64,000 nt of DNA from Pseudovibrio sp. M1P-2-3 (GCF_031501865.1 NZ_JARRCW010000001.1:3682501-3746500), one strand, 5' to 3'. Positions 25,495 through 34,928 are shown, counted from the first letter of the stretch. Made by a program: numbers and translations. The notes: generated by a model from the sequence alone, not told the origin.

Positions 25495-25520
25495 ATACTT
25501 AAGTAAAACAGCTTAAGTAT
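25495..25520. promoter_or_regulatory. Inverted repeat ATACTTAAG-N8-CTTAAGTAT between divergent genes
   Basis: A perfect 9-bp inverted repeat, each arm holding the palindrome CTTAAG, with centres 17 bp apart. It lies between the divergent amino-acid importer operon (228 bp away) and tpiA (209 bp away). Form and symmetry suggest a dimeric repressor site, but no regulator gene is adjacent. Confidence 0.5.
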
Positions 25521-25729
25521 TGAAAGGAGTACGCGTATTTCTCCTAGCCCTTCGCGTGAAAGTTTCCCACAATCGGACCTCGAAGCAGGCAGCAACCGCA
25601 CACTTAAGCGCTTCTGGAACAGAAATTTCACAGTCCTCTCTTGAATTATCGCGGCAAAAAGGCAAGAAAAGGCACCTATCTTGCATACACATGAACCTTT
25701 GTGTTCAACTCCTCGGAGATCATCTGCCT

Positions 25730-26482
25730 ATGACTATTCGCCCACTTGTCGCTGGAAACTGGAAAATGAACGGGACGCCAGCCTCCCTTGAAGAATTCCG
25801 CAAGGTCGCGGCTGGTTATGACAATTCCCTTGCCGACAAGGTCGAGCTGATGATTTGTCCCCCAGCGGTTTTGCTGGCTCAGCTTGCCTCTGAAAAGTCC
25901 ATTCCGGTGGGCGCGCAGAACTGCCACTCTGCTGTCTCGGGCGCTCACACGGGTGATATCTCCGCGGAGATGATTGAAAGTGTTGGTGCCAGCGCCGTGA
26001 TTGTTGGTCATTCCGAGCGCCGCGAAGGTTACGGTGAAAGTGATGCGGACGTGGCAGCCAAGGCAGAAGCGGCCTGGCGTGCTGGCCTTCTGGCTATTGT
26101 ATGCATTGGCGAAAGCCTTGAGCAGCGCGAAGCGGGTGAGACAATTGATGTTGTCACAAAACAGATCACCGGCAGCCTGCCTGATGGCACCACAAGCGAA
26201 AACACTGTTGTCGCCTATGAGCCAATCTGGGCAATTGGCACAGGGAAAACACCAACGGCACAGGACGTTGCCGATGTGCACCTGGCCCTTCGCAACGCTT
26301 TAGTGGAGCGCTTTGGTGAAGATGGTAAGAAAATTCGCTTACTCTATGGTGGTTCTGTAAAGCCTTCCAACGCCGGTGAACTGATGGCACTTGCGAACGT
26401 GAACGGTGCACTTGTGGGCGGCGCGAGCCTGAAAGCCGCCGATTTCCTCGGCATTGCAGAGGCTTACAAAGCTATCCGCTAG
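25730..26482 (+). CDS. tpiA: Triosephosphate isomerase
   Basis: A 250-residue glycolytic/gluconeogenic enzyme interconverting dihydroxyacetone phosphate and glyceraldehyde 3-phosphate. The N-terminal AGNWKMNG carries Asn and Lys of the active site, VGHSERR the electrophilic His, [12 protein letters not shown] the catalytic Glu and the flexible loop 6, and [12 protein letters not shown] plus GALVGGASL the phosphate-binding loops. The frame is open upstream to 25520, but the ATG at 25730 gives the universal N-terminus and has GGAG 11 bases upstream. A perfect hairpin follows the stop. Confidence 0.97.
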   Translation: MTIRPLVAGNWKMNGTPASLEEFRKVAAGYDNSLADKVELMICPPAVLLAQLASEKSIPVGAQNCHSAVSGAHTGDISAEMIESVGASAVIVGHSERREGYGESDADVAAKAEAAWRAGLLAIVCIGESLEQREAGETIDVVTKQITGSLPDGTTSENTVVAYEPIWAIGTGKTPTAQDVADVHLALRNALVERFGEDGKKIRLLYGGSVKPSNAGELMALANVNGALVGGASLKAADFLGIAEAYKAIR

Positions 26483-26497
26483 GAAAATAAGGATAAT

Positions 26498-26521
26498 GGC
26501 TCTGGAAGAGTATCCAGAGCC
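26498..26521 (+). terminator. Hairpin after tpiA
   Basis: GGCTCTGGA and TCCAGAGCC form a perfect 9-bp stem with a 6-base loop, 15 bases after the tpiA stop codon and before the convergent YafY-type gene. The T-tract is poor and interrupted by C. Confidence 0.6.
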
Positions 26522-26564
26522 TGCCTCTCGCCCCCACTCTTTCTTTACCCCTCCTATCGATAGA

Positions 26565-27269
26565 TCAGGTTTGACGCCTGCGGGGAGCCTGCTCTTTTTG
26601 TATCTGGCGCCACTGTTTCAGCAACGCACTGCGCCTTTTTGGATAGCGCTGCGCCTGCTCCTGCATTTTCACGATGCGGTCACTGCGAAAGTGCCGAAAG
26701 TCCTCCCGCTGTTCACAGTAGGCCACCAAGACTCTGACTTCCTGAAAATATCCTAGAGCCAATGGCCAAATGGTTCTCTCGGAGCTGTTTCCCGCTTCAT
26801 CCATGTAGGAAATCTTGAGCCGCCGCTCATTGCGGATCGCGCTCCTTAAGTCTTCAAGGTTTATCTGCTCATCATCTTGAGCGGTTCTCGGGCCCACCAG
26901 AAGAGCCGAGTTTTCCAACTCCTCTTGCAAGTCTTTGGGTAGTACCGCCGCAATTTTGGCTTTGGCACCAAGAGCGGCTTTGGTCACAGGATCATCAGCG
27001 ACTTTGGCAACCCAGCGAAAACCCAGCATCAAGGCCTCCAGCTCTTCTTGAGAGAACATCAAAGGCGGCAACATAAAGCCGGGGCGCAACACATATCCCA
27101 CGCCTGCCTCTCCCACAATATCGGCCCCCTGCGCCTGAAGGGAGGCAATATCTCGGTAAAGTGTGCGGATGCTGATGCCAAGCTCTTCAGCCAAGTGCGC
27201 CCCGCTCACCGGATAGCGGTGCACTCGCAGGATTTGTAACAGGCAAAGCAATCGTTCTGGACGGGTCAT
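26565..27269 (-). CDS. YafY/WYL-domain transcriptional regulator
   Basis: A 234-residue regulator. An N-terminal winged helix (MTRPERLLCLLQILRVHRYP, EELGISIRTLYRDIASLQAQ) of the HTH_11 type is followed by a WYL ligand domain (about 135-225, with PLALGYFQEVRVLVAYCEQR and FRHFRSDRI). WYL domains sense nucleic-acid or metabolite ligands. The start at 27269 gives the invariant MTRPERL N-terminus; an upstream frame extends to 27329. It is divergent from a VOC protein gene across a strong near-palindrome (27278-27296), a common partnership. Confidence 0.88.
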   Translation of the reverse strand: MTRPERLLCLLQILRVHRYPVSGAHLAEELGISIRTLYRDIASLQAQGADIVGEAGVGYVLRPGFMLPPLMFSQEELEALMLGFRWVAKVADDPVTKAALGAKAKIAAVLPKDLQEELENSALLVGPRTAQDDEQINLEDLRSAIRNERRLKISYMDEAGNSSERTIWPLALGYFQEVRVLVAYCEQREDFRHFRSDRIVKMQEQAQRYPKRRSALLKQWRQIQKEQAPRRRQT

Positions 27270-27277
27270 GGCTCCAT

Positions 27278-27296
27278 ACTGCCAGTTTTTGACAGT
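27278..27296. promoter_or_regulatory. Candidate YafY/WYL operator ACTGYCA-N5-TGRCAGT
   Basis: ACTGCCA-GTTTT-TGACAGT is a 19-bp near-perfect palindrome (one mismatched pair) located just upstream of the regulator start codon and 48 bp before the VOC gene, so one bound dimer could control both directions. Assignment to the adjacent YafY-type protein is inferred from position. Confidence 0.65.
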
Positions 27297-27343
27297 GCTA
27301 TCCAATAGAAAGACAGGGCAATCCAACAAAAGGAGCGTAATCT

Positions 27344-27712
27344 ATGGCATTGCCAAACTTATTTATTCTTTATGTGAAAAATACTGAAACCAGCCGCAGG
27401 TTCTATGAAAACCTTCTGGAACGCCCACCCCAAGCCGCATTTCCAAACTATGTGGCCTTTGACCTACAAAACTCCATGATATTGGGGCTCTGGTCTACAC
27501 AGGCCGAGAATTTTGTATCAGGCGGAGAGGGACATAAGGGGGAAGTCGCTTTCATGGTGCAAGATGAAACTGCCGTCAACGCCGCATATGCGCGCTGGAG
27601 CGAGCTTGGAGTGACAATAGAGCAAGAGCCACACTGCGCCGTATTTGGCCCAACCTTTGTGGGAGTTGACCCGGATGGGCACCGGCTGCGCGTGTGCACA
27701 CCCGACACATGA
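27344..27712 (+). CDS. VOC (glyoxalase/bleomycin-resistance fold) protein
   Basis: A 122-residue protein made of two beta-alpha-beta-beta-beta modules of the vicinal oxygen chelate superfamily: FILYVKNTETSRRFYENLLE at the N-terminus and FVGVDPDGHRLRVC at the C-terminus, the latter typical of metal-binding or drug-binding members. Members bind a metal or sequester a drug; this short type often annotates as a phenazine- or bleomycin-resistance-like protein. Divergent from and probably repressed by the YafY-type regulator. Specific substrate unknown. Confidence 0.85.
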   Translation: MALPNLFILYVKNTETSRRFYENLLERPPQAAFPNYVAFDLQNSMILGLWSTQAENFVSGGEGHKGEVAFMVQDETAVNAAYARWSELGVTIEQEPHCAVFGPTFVGVDPDGHRLRVCTPDT

Positions 27713-27733
27713 CCAAGGCTACTTGATAAAAGA

Positions 27734-27763
27734 GAACGCGAAGGGGTTCTCCACTTCGCGTTC
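27734..27763. terminator. Hairpin between convergent VOC and MAPEG genes
   Basis: GAACGCGAAG and CTTCGCGTTC form a perfect 10-bp stem with a 10-base loop in the 90-bp gap between two convergent genes. A weak T/C-rich run follows on the plus strand. Likely bidirectional. Confidence 0.65.
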
Positions 27764-27801
27764 CACTTCTTATGCAGATGAGAAAATTTAAAAAGGCTCA
27801 C

Positions 27802-28368
27802 TCAAACAACAAGTGCAAGAGCGAGGTAGCTGGCCAGACCATAAAGAGACAACAGGCTGATACTCATTGACAGTCCGCGCGCACTGTCATTGCCGCTAAG
27901 ATATGAAAATGTGTGCCCTAAACGGCCAACAGCAAACCCGATTATCCAAATTTGCGCGGCAACCACAACTGGCGACACCATGCCCATAAGCAGTGCCAGA
28001 AAGACAAAGTAAACAGTGTTTTCCGTTGCATTGCGATGAGCGTTATGCTGCCGTTCCAGCTCATCTTTCCCCTCGTCAAGCACATCTTCGCGCCTGAAAT
28101 CACTTGCCTGCCACTCTTCCGGTGTTGCCTTGATGTTGTGCCTTAAACGGACCAGCTCGGTGCTCGTCATCAACCAGCTATGATTTGCAAGCAGCAGCAC
28201 AGCACTCATCACAAGCACCGCCACAACGGGAGGTACGGGGATGGAAACCACAGCTCTCTCCACCCCAAATACAAACCAGTTGAGCCCCGCAGCGGTGAAG
28301 AGCAATGCAAATGGGTAGGCCAAAATAACAATGGAAATCTTTTGTTTGCGCCTGTCATCACCCGTCAT
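27802..28368 (-). CDS. MAPEG-family membrane protein
   Basis: A 188-residue integral membrane protein with four helices of the MAPEG superfamily (membrane-associated proteins in eicosanoid and glutathione metabolism). The cytosolic loop ERQHNAHRNATENTVYFVF carries the conserved ERxxNAHxN-x2-E glutathione-binding motif before helix 2, and GRLGHTFSYLSG before helix 4 is also typical. A bacterial member may have glutathione transferase or peroxidase activity. The ATG at 28368 follows GGGAGGGG; a longer frame to 28407 is not needed. Confidence 0.88.
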   Translation of the reverse strand: MTGDDRRKQKISIVILAYPFALLFTAAGLNWFVFGVERAVVSIPVPPVVAVLVMSAVLLLANHSWLMTSTELVRLRHNIKATPEEWQASDFRREDVLDEGKDELERQHNAHRNATENTVYFVFLALLMGMVSPVVVAAQIWIIGFAVGRLGHTFSYLSGNDSARGLSMSISLLSLYGLASYLALALVV

Positions 28369-28678
28369 AAATGCCCCTCCCCCTATAGAGCAAACAGGGA
28401 GCTGCAAATTTCCCTAGAATAGGTATCAATTGAATGACTCGCAGTTATCAAGCAGCCCACCTAAATCTCACACTACGAAAGAAACCTAAATTTCTTAACC
28501 ACTTAGATTTCTGGGGCAGATACACTGGCACGCCAAGCCATGTCGTCTTGGACCATAAATTACTTGATGGAACCAGTAGATAACTTAAACTGTCATATGC
28601 GTGATTATATTCGCTGTCTTTCGGTTCACACACAGTACCGCGTCTTCTGCGTCGCAAGCTAAACTCAGGGAGAAGCCA

Positions 28679-29074
28679 ATGACTAATGATGGAAACAGCC
28701 CAGAGAATCTGCATGAAAAAGGCCAGCGCGTTCTTGACCGCGTCAACAAGAAGGCGTCAAAGACCATGAATGAAATTTGCTCCGACCTTGCGCCGGAGCT
28801 TCAGGAGATCATTATAGAATCCCTTTTTGGAAAGCTTTACAGCCGCGAAGACGAGCTGGGTTTGAGGGAACGGGTCATCGCCACCATCGCCGCCCTGACA
28901 ATTCTTGGGTATGCTGAACCGCAACTTAGAGTACACATCCAATCCGGCTTGAATGTTGGCTTGAGCAAGCAGGAAATCATCGAGATCATCATGCAAATGT
29001 CGGGCTATGGAGGATTTCCGGCTGCACTAAACGGCATCAGCATAGCAAAAGAAGTTTTCGCTGAAAATCCATAG
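28679..29074 (+). CDS. Carboxymuconolactone decarboxylase-family protein
   Basis: About 131 residues of the CMD fold (all helical, trimeric or hexameric in relatives). The conserved segment LGLRERVIATIAALTILGY followed by HIQSGLNVGLSKQEIIEIIM is typical of PcaC-like members. There is no CxxC redox pair, unlike the AhpD-like protein at 11955-12506, so a decarboxylase-type or binding role is more likely. The ATG at 28679 follows GGGAG by 8 bases; the frame continues to 28601 without a site. No protocatechuate genes are adjacent, so a beta-ketoadipate role is not supported by context. Confidence 0.8.
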   Translation: MTNDGNSPENLHEKGQRVLDRVNKKASKTMNEICSDLAPELQEIIIESLFGKLYSREDELGLRERVIATIAALTILGYAEPQLRVHIQSGLNVGLSKQEIIEIIMQMSGYGGFPAALNGISIAKEVFAENP

Positions 29075-29171
29075 AAAGATCATCCATAATCTTTCTCTCA
29101 AGTGTATCACTGAGCCCAGTGCACGGGCACTGCCGAACACCTCTTATTTTAACCCTATTTAATAGTATAGA

Positions 29172-29618
29172 ATGACGCTAAATTTTAATCCTGAAGACAT
29201 AACCATTTCCGCTTACGAGCCCGCTGACCTTTTTGAGGTAAGTGAGCTTTATATGCAGGTCGCCCGCAAAACATTTCCTCACGACCCGAGCGACCCTGTT
29301 CACTCAGGCAGTTTTATTCAGATCACCCGTGGGGAAGATGTCTGGATCATGAAACACAAAGGGAAAATTATCGGCTTTATAGGCTATCAAGTTCCCAATC
29401 GCTTCCTTCATTCCCTCTATCTGGACTACACCTACCACGGCGCTGGTCTGGGGCGGAAAATGATTGAGTTTCTTATCGGCACCTATGGATCAGGTCACAC
29501 GCTGAAGGTTGTTAAAACAAACCGAGACGCGTTAAAGTTCTACAGGCATCTGGGGTACACTGACATTACAAGCCCACTAGACGCCCAACAAAACTGGCTT
29601 CTTATGAGTTCGCCGTAA
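29172..29618 (+). CDS. GNAT-family N-acetyltransferase
   Basis: A 148-residue GNAT protein. Strand 4 and the acetyl-CoA loop read FLHSLYLDYTYHGAGLGRKM (the GxGxG variant HGAGLGR), and the C-terminal part NRDALKFYRHLGYTDI is characteristic. The first ATG (29172) was taken although the preceding ribosome-binding site is weak. Substrate unknown; stands alone between a CMD-family protein and a Gate-domain membrane protein. Confidence 0.82.
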   Translation: MTLNFNPEDITISAYEPADLFEVSELYMQVARKTFPHDPSDPVHSGSFIQITRGEDVWIMKHKGKIIGFIGYQVPNRFLHSLYLDYTYHGAGLGRKMIEFLIGTYGSGHTLKVVKTNRDALKFYRHLGYTDITSPLDAQQNWLLMSSP

Positions 29619-29881
29619 AACCAGCTATTTAGATAGATCCAACCACCTGCAATATTTGAGATTTTCGGTGAGACAGTCTTTCACAAAAAGATGTAGTTGA
29701 ACTCGGCACTCTCCTCGCGCTCACCGCTCAATTACCTCAACAGTCTTACCCGATATTTTAAAATGACAACACCAAGGGTTTTGTATATACGCATTTGGGT
29801 AGTTTCCCTGCCTTAAGTGGTTGGACCCCATAACCCCATAGCTGCCCTCGCGCTGTTCGGCGCGAAATCGGGATCACTCAC

Positions 29882-30859
29882 ATGAACGATATTGTTGCTT
29901 CAGCCAAAAAGCTGTTTCTTGACTCTCTTTCGCTGTTCTGGACCCTGCTGAAAATTATGGTGCCTGTGATGGTGCTTGTGCGTGCCGGACAGGAAATTGG
30001 ACTGATTGATTATTTGGCTAAGGGTCTTGGCCCTGTGATGGGTATTTTTGGTCTGCCTGCCGAGGCCGCATTGGTTCTTGCTACCGGGCTTTTGGTTGGC
30101 AACTACGGGGCCGTGGCCATTCTGGTAACGCTGTTGCCGGGCAGTGAATTCAGTGTGGCTGATGTGACCGTACTGCTGTCGATAATCCTGATTGCCCATA
30201 ACATGCCAATTGAGCAGAGCGTGGCGAGAAAGGCGGGGCTTTCTGCCCTCTACTCGACCGGATTCAGGCTGATTGTGGGACTGTCCTACGGATTGGCGCT
30301 ACACCTGTTTTACTCGGCAACCAACATGCTCCAGTATCCTGTTGACCTTTCGTGGCTGCCATTCACTCCGAAACTGGAAGAAACTTGGGTAGAATGGACG
30401 CTTTCCAGCACCTCTTTCCTCTTTAGTCTGTTCTGGATCATCCTTGGTCTCATCATTCTTCTCAGGGCATTTGAGGCTTTGAAGATCACCGATTTCCTGA
30501 GCTGGCTTCTCTCCCCTCTCCTGCGTTTGATGGGTATCAGTAAACAGGCCACACCAATTACCATGATCGGCGTTCTGCTGGGCATTGCTTATGGCGGCGG
30601 GCTTATTATCCGTGAGGCGCAAAAGGGCAAGCTTTCGCCAAAAGAGGTCGTTCTTTCCATGAGCTTTATGTGCATCTGCCACGGGTTGATTGAAGATCCA
30701 CTTATCATGGTGACCTTTGGCGCGCACTGGACAGCGGCATTCATAGGGCGCTTTGTTTTCTGTGTTGTTGTGATGATTATCATCTGCCGCGTTGTGCAGA
30801 AGCTACCGGAAAGCACATTCAACCGAACATTCTACCGCGCTCCACAGCTGGCAACCTGA
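29882..30859 (+). CDS. Nucleoside-recognition (Gate) domain membrane protein
   Basis: A 325-residue inner-membrane protein with about eight to nine helices and two related Gate (nucleoside recognition) domains: residues about 15-130 (VPVMVLVRAGQEIGLIDYLA, GLLVGNYGAVAILVTLLPG) and 215-310 (GISKQATPITMIGVLLGIAY). Proteins of this kind (YjiH/SpoVV/FeoB-like gate) are associated with transport of small molecules such as nucleosides or dipicolinate, but this subfamily is uncharacterised. ATG at 29882 is preceded by a GGGATC site. A 260-bp gap upstream holds no gene. Confidence 0.75.
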   Translation: MNDIVASAKKLFLDSLSLFWTLLKIMVPVMVLVRAGQEIGLIDYLAKGLGPVMGIFGLPAEAALVLATGLLVGNYGAVAILVTLLPGSEFSVADVTVLLSIILIAHNMPIEQSVARKAGLSALYSTGFRLIVGLSYGLALHLFYSATNMLQYPVDLSWLPFTPKLEETWVEWTLSSTSFLFSLFWIILGLIILLRAFEALKITDFLSWLLSPLLRLMGISKQATPITMIGVLLGIAYGGGLIIREAQKGKLSPKEVVLSMSFMCICHGLIEDPLIMVTFGAHWTAAFIGRFVFCVVVMIIICRVVQKLPESTFNRTFYRAPQLAT

Positions 30860-31021
30860 CAAATGGGGGCTCTACGGCGCTCTTTTGGTTATACAATGGT
30901 GCAAGACCATAGGAATATCCTAAAGTTTAGCGGGATAAGTGCCAATGGTCTGTGCTAGAGTGCCCTCAGAGCTTTCCCTTGGGAAGCAATCAGAACCATT
31001 TATTTATTGAGCTGAATACAT

Positions 31022-32176
31022 ATGCCTCATTTTGTCATTATAGGTTGCGGACAGGCTGGCTCCTCGCTTGCAGCAAAGTTGCGATCCTGCGGGTTTACTG
31101 GAAGAATTACGATGGTGGGAGAGGAAGCAATGCTTCCCTATCAGCGCCCACCTCTTTCCAAAAAGTATCTGCTCGGACAGATGGATGCAGAGCAACTTTT
31201 GCTGCGCCCGCAAGCTTTTTATGAAGAAAATGAGATTACGCTCCTCACAAACGCCAAGGCCACCCAGATTGACCGCAGCGGACAAACCGTTCGCGTAGGA
31301 GGCGAAAACATCGCCTATAACAAACTGGCCCTGACAACAGGAAGCCGTGCGGTTCGCCTACCAGCGGCACAAGGTGGTGAGCTTGAAAACGTCTACACCG
31401 TGCGCACCCTTGCCGACATTGACCGCATGAATCACCAGTTTGTTGAAGGGCGCCGCCTTCTAGTGGTCGGCGGGGGCTATATTGGCCTTGAAGCGGCAGC
31501 CGTTGCCGCGGCCCGGGGCTTGAAGGTCACCCTTATTGAAAAGTCCGAGCGGATCTTACAGCGCGTGGCCGCCAAACAGACCTCCGATTTCTTCCGTCAG
31601 CTTCATCAAGGGCACGGTGTGAAAATTCTGGAGGGAGTGGGCGTTGAAACGCTGGAAGGAGATGAGAAAGTTCAATCCGCAATTCTGGAAGACGGCAGCA
31701 CTTTGGAAGTTGATTTCGCGATTATCGGCATTGGCATTCGACCGGAAGTAACGCTGGCGGATGAAGCAGGATTACAGATTGAAAACGGAATATGGACCGA
31801 TGAAAACGGACGGACGTCCGACCCCACAATCTGGGCTGCCGGAGATTGCGCCTCCTTCGAATATCGCGGCGAACGCATTCGCCTTGAAAGCGTTCCCCAT
31901 GCCGTTGAACATGCCGAATGTGTTGCCCAAAATATGCTGGGAGCCAATAAAACCTATGTGGCACGCCCCTGGTTCTGGTCCGACCAGTATAACATCAAGC
32001 TACAAATCGCCGGCCTTAATCATGGTTACGACAGTGTCGTCACCCAACTAGGCAAGCGGGAAGGGTCCCAGTCTTTCTGGTATTACCGTAAAAACGAACT
32101 TCTTGCGGTGGATGCAATCAATGATCCAAAGGCCTACATGACAGGCCGGAAACTGATAGAATCTGCTGACGGATAG
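31022..32176 (+). CDS. FAD-dependent ferredoxin reductase-like oxidoreductase
   Basis: A 384-residue flavoprotein of the putidaredoxin/rhodocoxin reductase class, carrying electrons from NAD(P)H to a ferredoxin that serves an oxygenase or P450. The N-terminal FAD motif is FVIIGCGQAGSSLAAKLR, followed by YQRPPLSKKYLLG; the NADH motif is LLVVGGGYIGLEAAAVAAAR; the second FAD motif is TIWAAGDCASF. The C-terminal reductase domain includes WFWSDQYNIKLQIAG, as expected. No ferredoxin or P450 gene is adjacent, so the electron acceptor is unknown. A strong terminator follows. Confidence 0.9.
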   Translation: MPHFVIIGCGQAGSSLAAKLRSCGFTGRITMVGEEAMLPYQRPPLSKKYLLGQMDAEQLLLRPQAFYEENEITLLTNAKATQIDRSGQTVRVGGENIAYNKLALTTGSRAVRLPAAQGGELENVYTVRTLADIDRMNHQFVEGRRLLVVGGGYIGLEAAAVAAARGLKVTLIEKSERILQRVAAKQTSDFFRQLHQGHGVKILEGVGVETLEGDEKVQSAILEDGSTLEVDFAIIGIGIRPEVTLADEAGLQIENGIWTDENGRTSDPTIWAAGDCASFEYRGERIRLESVPHAVEHAECVAQNMLGANKTYVARPWFWSDQYNIKLQIAGLNHGYDSVVTQLGKREGSQSFWYYRKNELLAVDAINDPKAYMTGRKLIESADG

Positions 32177-32199
32177 TGTAGTTTCCTATCACGTACAAC

Positions 32200-32221
32200 G
32201 GGCTCCAGATGGAGCCTTTTT
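32200..32221 (+). terminator. Rho-independent terminator after the reductase gene
   Basis: GGCTCC and GGAGCC form a GC-rich stem with loop AGAT, followed at once by TTTTTATTTG. It lies 24 bp past the stop codon at 32176. Confidence 0.85.
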
Positions 32222-32257
32222 ATTTGTGCTGCGGTGCTTGGCTGTTCTCCTTCATAT

Positions 32258-33883
32258 TCAGGTTCCCTCCAAAATCATGGCACTTGCTTTCTCAGCTATC
32301 ATCACGGTTGGGGCATGGGTATTTCCTGAAGTTAAAGTGGGCATGATAGAGGCGTCCGCGATGCGGAGGCCAGCAAGCCCGTGCACTTTCAAGGTATCAT
32401 CCACGACGGCCATATCATCATTACCCATTTTAGCGGTTCCCACCGGATGAAAGATTGTTGTGCCAACATCACCTGCAGCTTGTATCAGCTCCTCATCTGT
32501 TTCAAAGGCAAGCCCCGGCATGATCTCACGGGGATTGTACTTTGCCATGGTATTCGTTGCCATTAACTTTCGCGCGTGGCGGATGGCCGTAATAGCCACC
32601 TCCTGATCTTCTTTTGCCGAGAGGTAGTTGGGTTGAATTTTCGGCTTATCGCGAAGGCTTGGGGATGTAACCAAGACACTTCCTCGGCTTTGGGGACGCA
32701 AATTACATACCGACACTGTAATGGCTGGGAATTTATGCAAAGGTGCCCCAAAATGGTCCAGTGAAAGCGGCTGCACATGATATTCCAAGTTGGGTGTGGC
32801 GTAATACTCGTGGGAGCGGGTAAAGATTCCAAACTGGCTTGGCGCCATGGATAAAGGACCGGAACGACGCAAGGCATACTCTAAACCAATGCGTAACTTG
32901 CCCCAAAGGCTGGCATTGAGCTCATTGAGCGTCTGCGCCCCTTCCACCTTAAAAATGGTGCGCAATTGCAAGTGGTCCTGTAAATTTTTCCCAACACCTT
33001 CCAAAGCATGGTTGATCTCGATCCCGTGGCTTTTAAGAGTGCTTACGGGCCCAATACCGGAGACTTGCAGGATTTGCGGAGTCCCGATAGAGCCCGTAGA
33101 CAAGATAACCTCCTGTCCTGCGGTTACTTCATGCAGTTTCTGGTGATGGGAAAACGTGAGGCCGCGCACCCGGCGACCGTCGAGCAGAAGCCTCTCAACC
33201 TGTGCCCCCGTCATAATCGTCAGGTTTCGGCGATTTTTGATCGGTTTGAGATACCCCCGCGCTGCACTCCACCGGAGCCCGTGCTTCTGGTTTACCTCGA
33301 AATATCCAGCGCCCTCGTTGTCGCCATCGTTGAAGTCGTCCCTGCGAGGAATTCCAACCTCTTCAGCAGCATCTTGAACAGCCTCTAAGATATCCCAGTG
33401 AAGGCGTTGCTTCTCAACCCGAACTTCCCCTCCCTGCCCATGAAAGGCACCACTGCGAAAGGCATGATCCTCAGATTTTATATAGAAGGGCAGAACATCA
33501 TCCCAGCCCCAACCCCGATTTCCAAGTTGGTGCCACAGGTCATAATCGGCTGCTTGTCCGCGCATATAGATCATGCCATTGATGGAAGAGCAGCCCCCCA
33601 GCACTTTACCACGAGGATAAATCAGCTTTCGCCCGTTCAGGCCTTTCTCTTTTTCCGTTTCAAAGCACCAGTCTGTTCTTGGATTGCCGATACAGTACAG
33701 ATAGCCAATGGGAATATGTATCCAGTGATAATGATCGCTGCCCCCTGCCTCCAGCAGGAGCACTTTGTTTCTTGGATTTTCACTCAAACGATTGGCAAGA
33801 ACACACCCGGCAGAGCCTGCCCCGACGATGACATAGTCAAATGTTCCGAAAGGTAAAGCCCGCGAGCCATAACCAATTGACAT
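32258..33883 (-). CDS. GMC-family FAD oxidoreductase (choline/alcohol dehydrogenase-like)
   Basis: A 541-residue GMC flavoprotein. The dinucleotide motif is [19 protein letters not shown] (residues about 15-33), GMC signature 1 is in [20 protein letters not shown], signature 2 in [16 protein letters not shown], and the C-terminal catalytic region is HPVGTAKMG followed by [16 protein letters not shown] with the active-site histidine and asparagine pair. Members oxidise primary alcohols, choline or similar. There is no betaine-aldehyde dehydrogenase or BetI neighbour, so a dedicated choline role is unlikely. The ATG at 33883 follows GGGGAGG. Confidence 0.9.
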   Translation of the reverse strand: MSIGYGSRALPFGTFDYVIVGAGSAGCVLANRLSENPRNKVLLLEAGGSDHYHWIHIPIGYLYCIGNPRTDWCFETEKEKGLNGRKLIYPRGKVLGGCSSINGMIYMRGQAADYDLWHQLGNRGWGWDDVLPFYIKSEDHAFRSGAFHGQGGEVRVEKQRLHWDILEAVQDAAEEVGIPRRDDFNDGDNEGAGYFEVNQKHGLRWSAARGYLKPIKNRRNLTIMTGAQVERLLLDGRRVRGLTFSHHQKLHEVTAGQEVILSTGSIGTPQILQVSGIGPVSTLKSHGIEINHALEGVGKNLQDHLQLRTIFKVEGAQTLNELNASLWGKLRIGLEYALRRSGPLSMAPSQFGIFTRSHEYYATPNLEYHVQPLSLDHFGAPLHKFPAITVSVCNLRPQSRGSVLVTSPSLRDKPKIQPNYLSAKEDQEVAITAIRHARKLMATNTMAKYNPREIMPGLAFETDEELIQAAGDVGTTIFHPVGTAKMGNDDMAVVDDTLKVHGLAGLRIADASIMPTLTSGNTHAPTVMIAEKASAMILEGT

Positions 33884-34184
33884 GAAACCTCCCCGCTATT
33901 CGCAAAAGCCTACCCATTCCTGTATGAGACAGTCATTGGCACACCACCGACACGGAGAGATTCTCCCAAATCCGCAAAGCAAAAGCACCTTTACTTACCC
34001 AGAAAGGTACGGTTGCTTTCACCAAGCTCCGAGCTGGTAAGCATCGCTTTTGCCACTCAAAAGCGCAAGGATTCCTTTAAAAATATTTCATGGGCCTGCT
34101 CTGGCGATTATCCCTAGCCAAGCATACCCCAACGAGCTGGGAGAAAACGCTCCGCAGCTCAAGGAACTCTCGGGTGAATTTTCC
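33884..34184. other. 301-bp intergenic gap, no gene seen
   Basis: The gap separates the GMC oxidoreductase start from the 3' end of the first glycosyltransferase gene. No frame with a start site or motif was found, and no strong hairpin was recognised. It presumably contains the GMC promoter. Confidence 0.45.
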
Positions 34185-34928
34185 TTAGATGTCCTGTCCC
34201 ATTTTGCGTTGCAAACGTCGCCAGCGCTTCATAAAGGAACGTTTCATACGCTCGGGAAAAGTGCTGGCTCTTTTGGGTTGGAACGGGTCGTGAACATGCT
34301 GTCCGCCGCCGATGTGGTGGCAGGAACCGGGATCAAGAAAAGCAACCATCCAGCCGTCGCGTTTCATAACAATGCTGATGCGTTCTTCCGTATCATATTG
34401 GGCATAGGGGCCATATTGCTCCCATAGGCTTTTACGAGTCATGCCAGGGTTAAAGGAAAAGCTGAGCCATTCCGGGTGAATATCCAGCGGCATCAAAGCA
34501 TAGCGAACTCCGTCAATTTCCTTGCGGATGCAGTTGTCCTGAAAGCGTTTTTGTAGATCGGAAATTTTGCGAACACAAACCACACTTACCTTCGGCTCCG
34601 CTTCCATCACCTTCAAACAGCTTTCAACTGTGCTGCCTTTTTCAAAAAGCCAGTCATCTTCACCATGAAAGATAAGGGGAGCTTCAACCTTGGAGTACAT
34701 CTTATCGATGGACTTCATCTGCCCCAGCTGAGCTTCATTTAAAATGGTTTCAACCTTGGGGTAGGTCTGGCTCAACCAGTCGCGAATCTCGACTGTGTTG
34801 GCATCATCAATCACCAGCATTTGGGAAAAATGCGAAGCATGATCAGGCAGGAAACTGTCTAGAGTGGGCGCCAAAAGGTCCAGCCGTCCGCAGCTGGTGA
34901 TGCACATTGCAATGTCTTGATCTGCCAA
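34185..34928 (-). CDS. Glycosyltransferase family 2-like protein
   Basis: About 248 residues with a GT-A fold. Near the N-terminus, IAMCITSCGRLDLLAPTLDS is the nucleotide-binding strand; QMLVIDDANTVEIRDWL and APLIFHGEDDWLFEKGS carry the GT2 acidic motifs, the latter (EDD) being the metal-binding DxD equivalent. A C-terminal histidine-rich motif, CHHIGGGQHVHDPF, is characteristic of a subgroup near polysaccharide loci. The last 30 residues are very basic, suggesting membrane contact. Start uncertain: TTG at 34928 lies about 10 bases after GGAAGG, ATG at 34907 is the alternative; an upstream frame to 35057 looks unrelated. It is divergent from the waaE-like gene. Confidence 0.75.
   Translation of the reverse strand: MADQDIAMCITSCGRLDLLAPTLDSFLPDHASHFSQMLVIDDANTVEIRDWLSQTYPKVETILNEAQLGQMKSIDKMYSKVEAPLIFHGEDDWLFEKGSTVESCLKVMEAEPKVSVVCVRKISDLQKRFQDNCIRKEIDGVRYALMPLDIHPEWLSFSFNPGMTRKSLWEQYGPYAQYDTEERISIVMKRDGWMVAFLDPGSCHHIGGGQHVHDPFQPKRASTFPERMKRSFMKRWRRLQRKMGQDI

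Noticed and set aside
25520-25729. 70-codon N-terminal extension of tpiA
   Set aside because: Universal TPI N-terminus begins at 25730 with a ribosome-binding site; the upstream frame is non-homologous.
32258-33883. Choline dehydrogenase (betA) assignment
   Set aside because: GMC family is certain, but no betB, betI or choline transporter neighbours, and the family has many other alcohol substrates.
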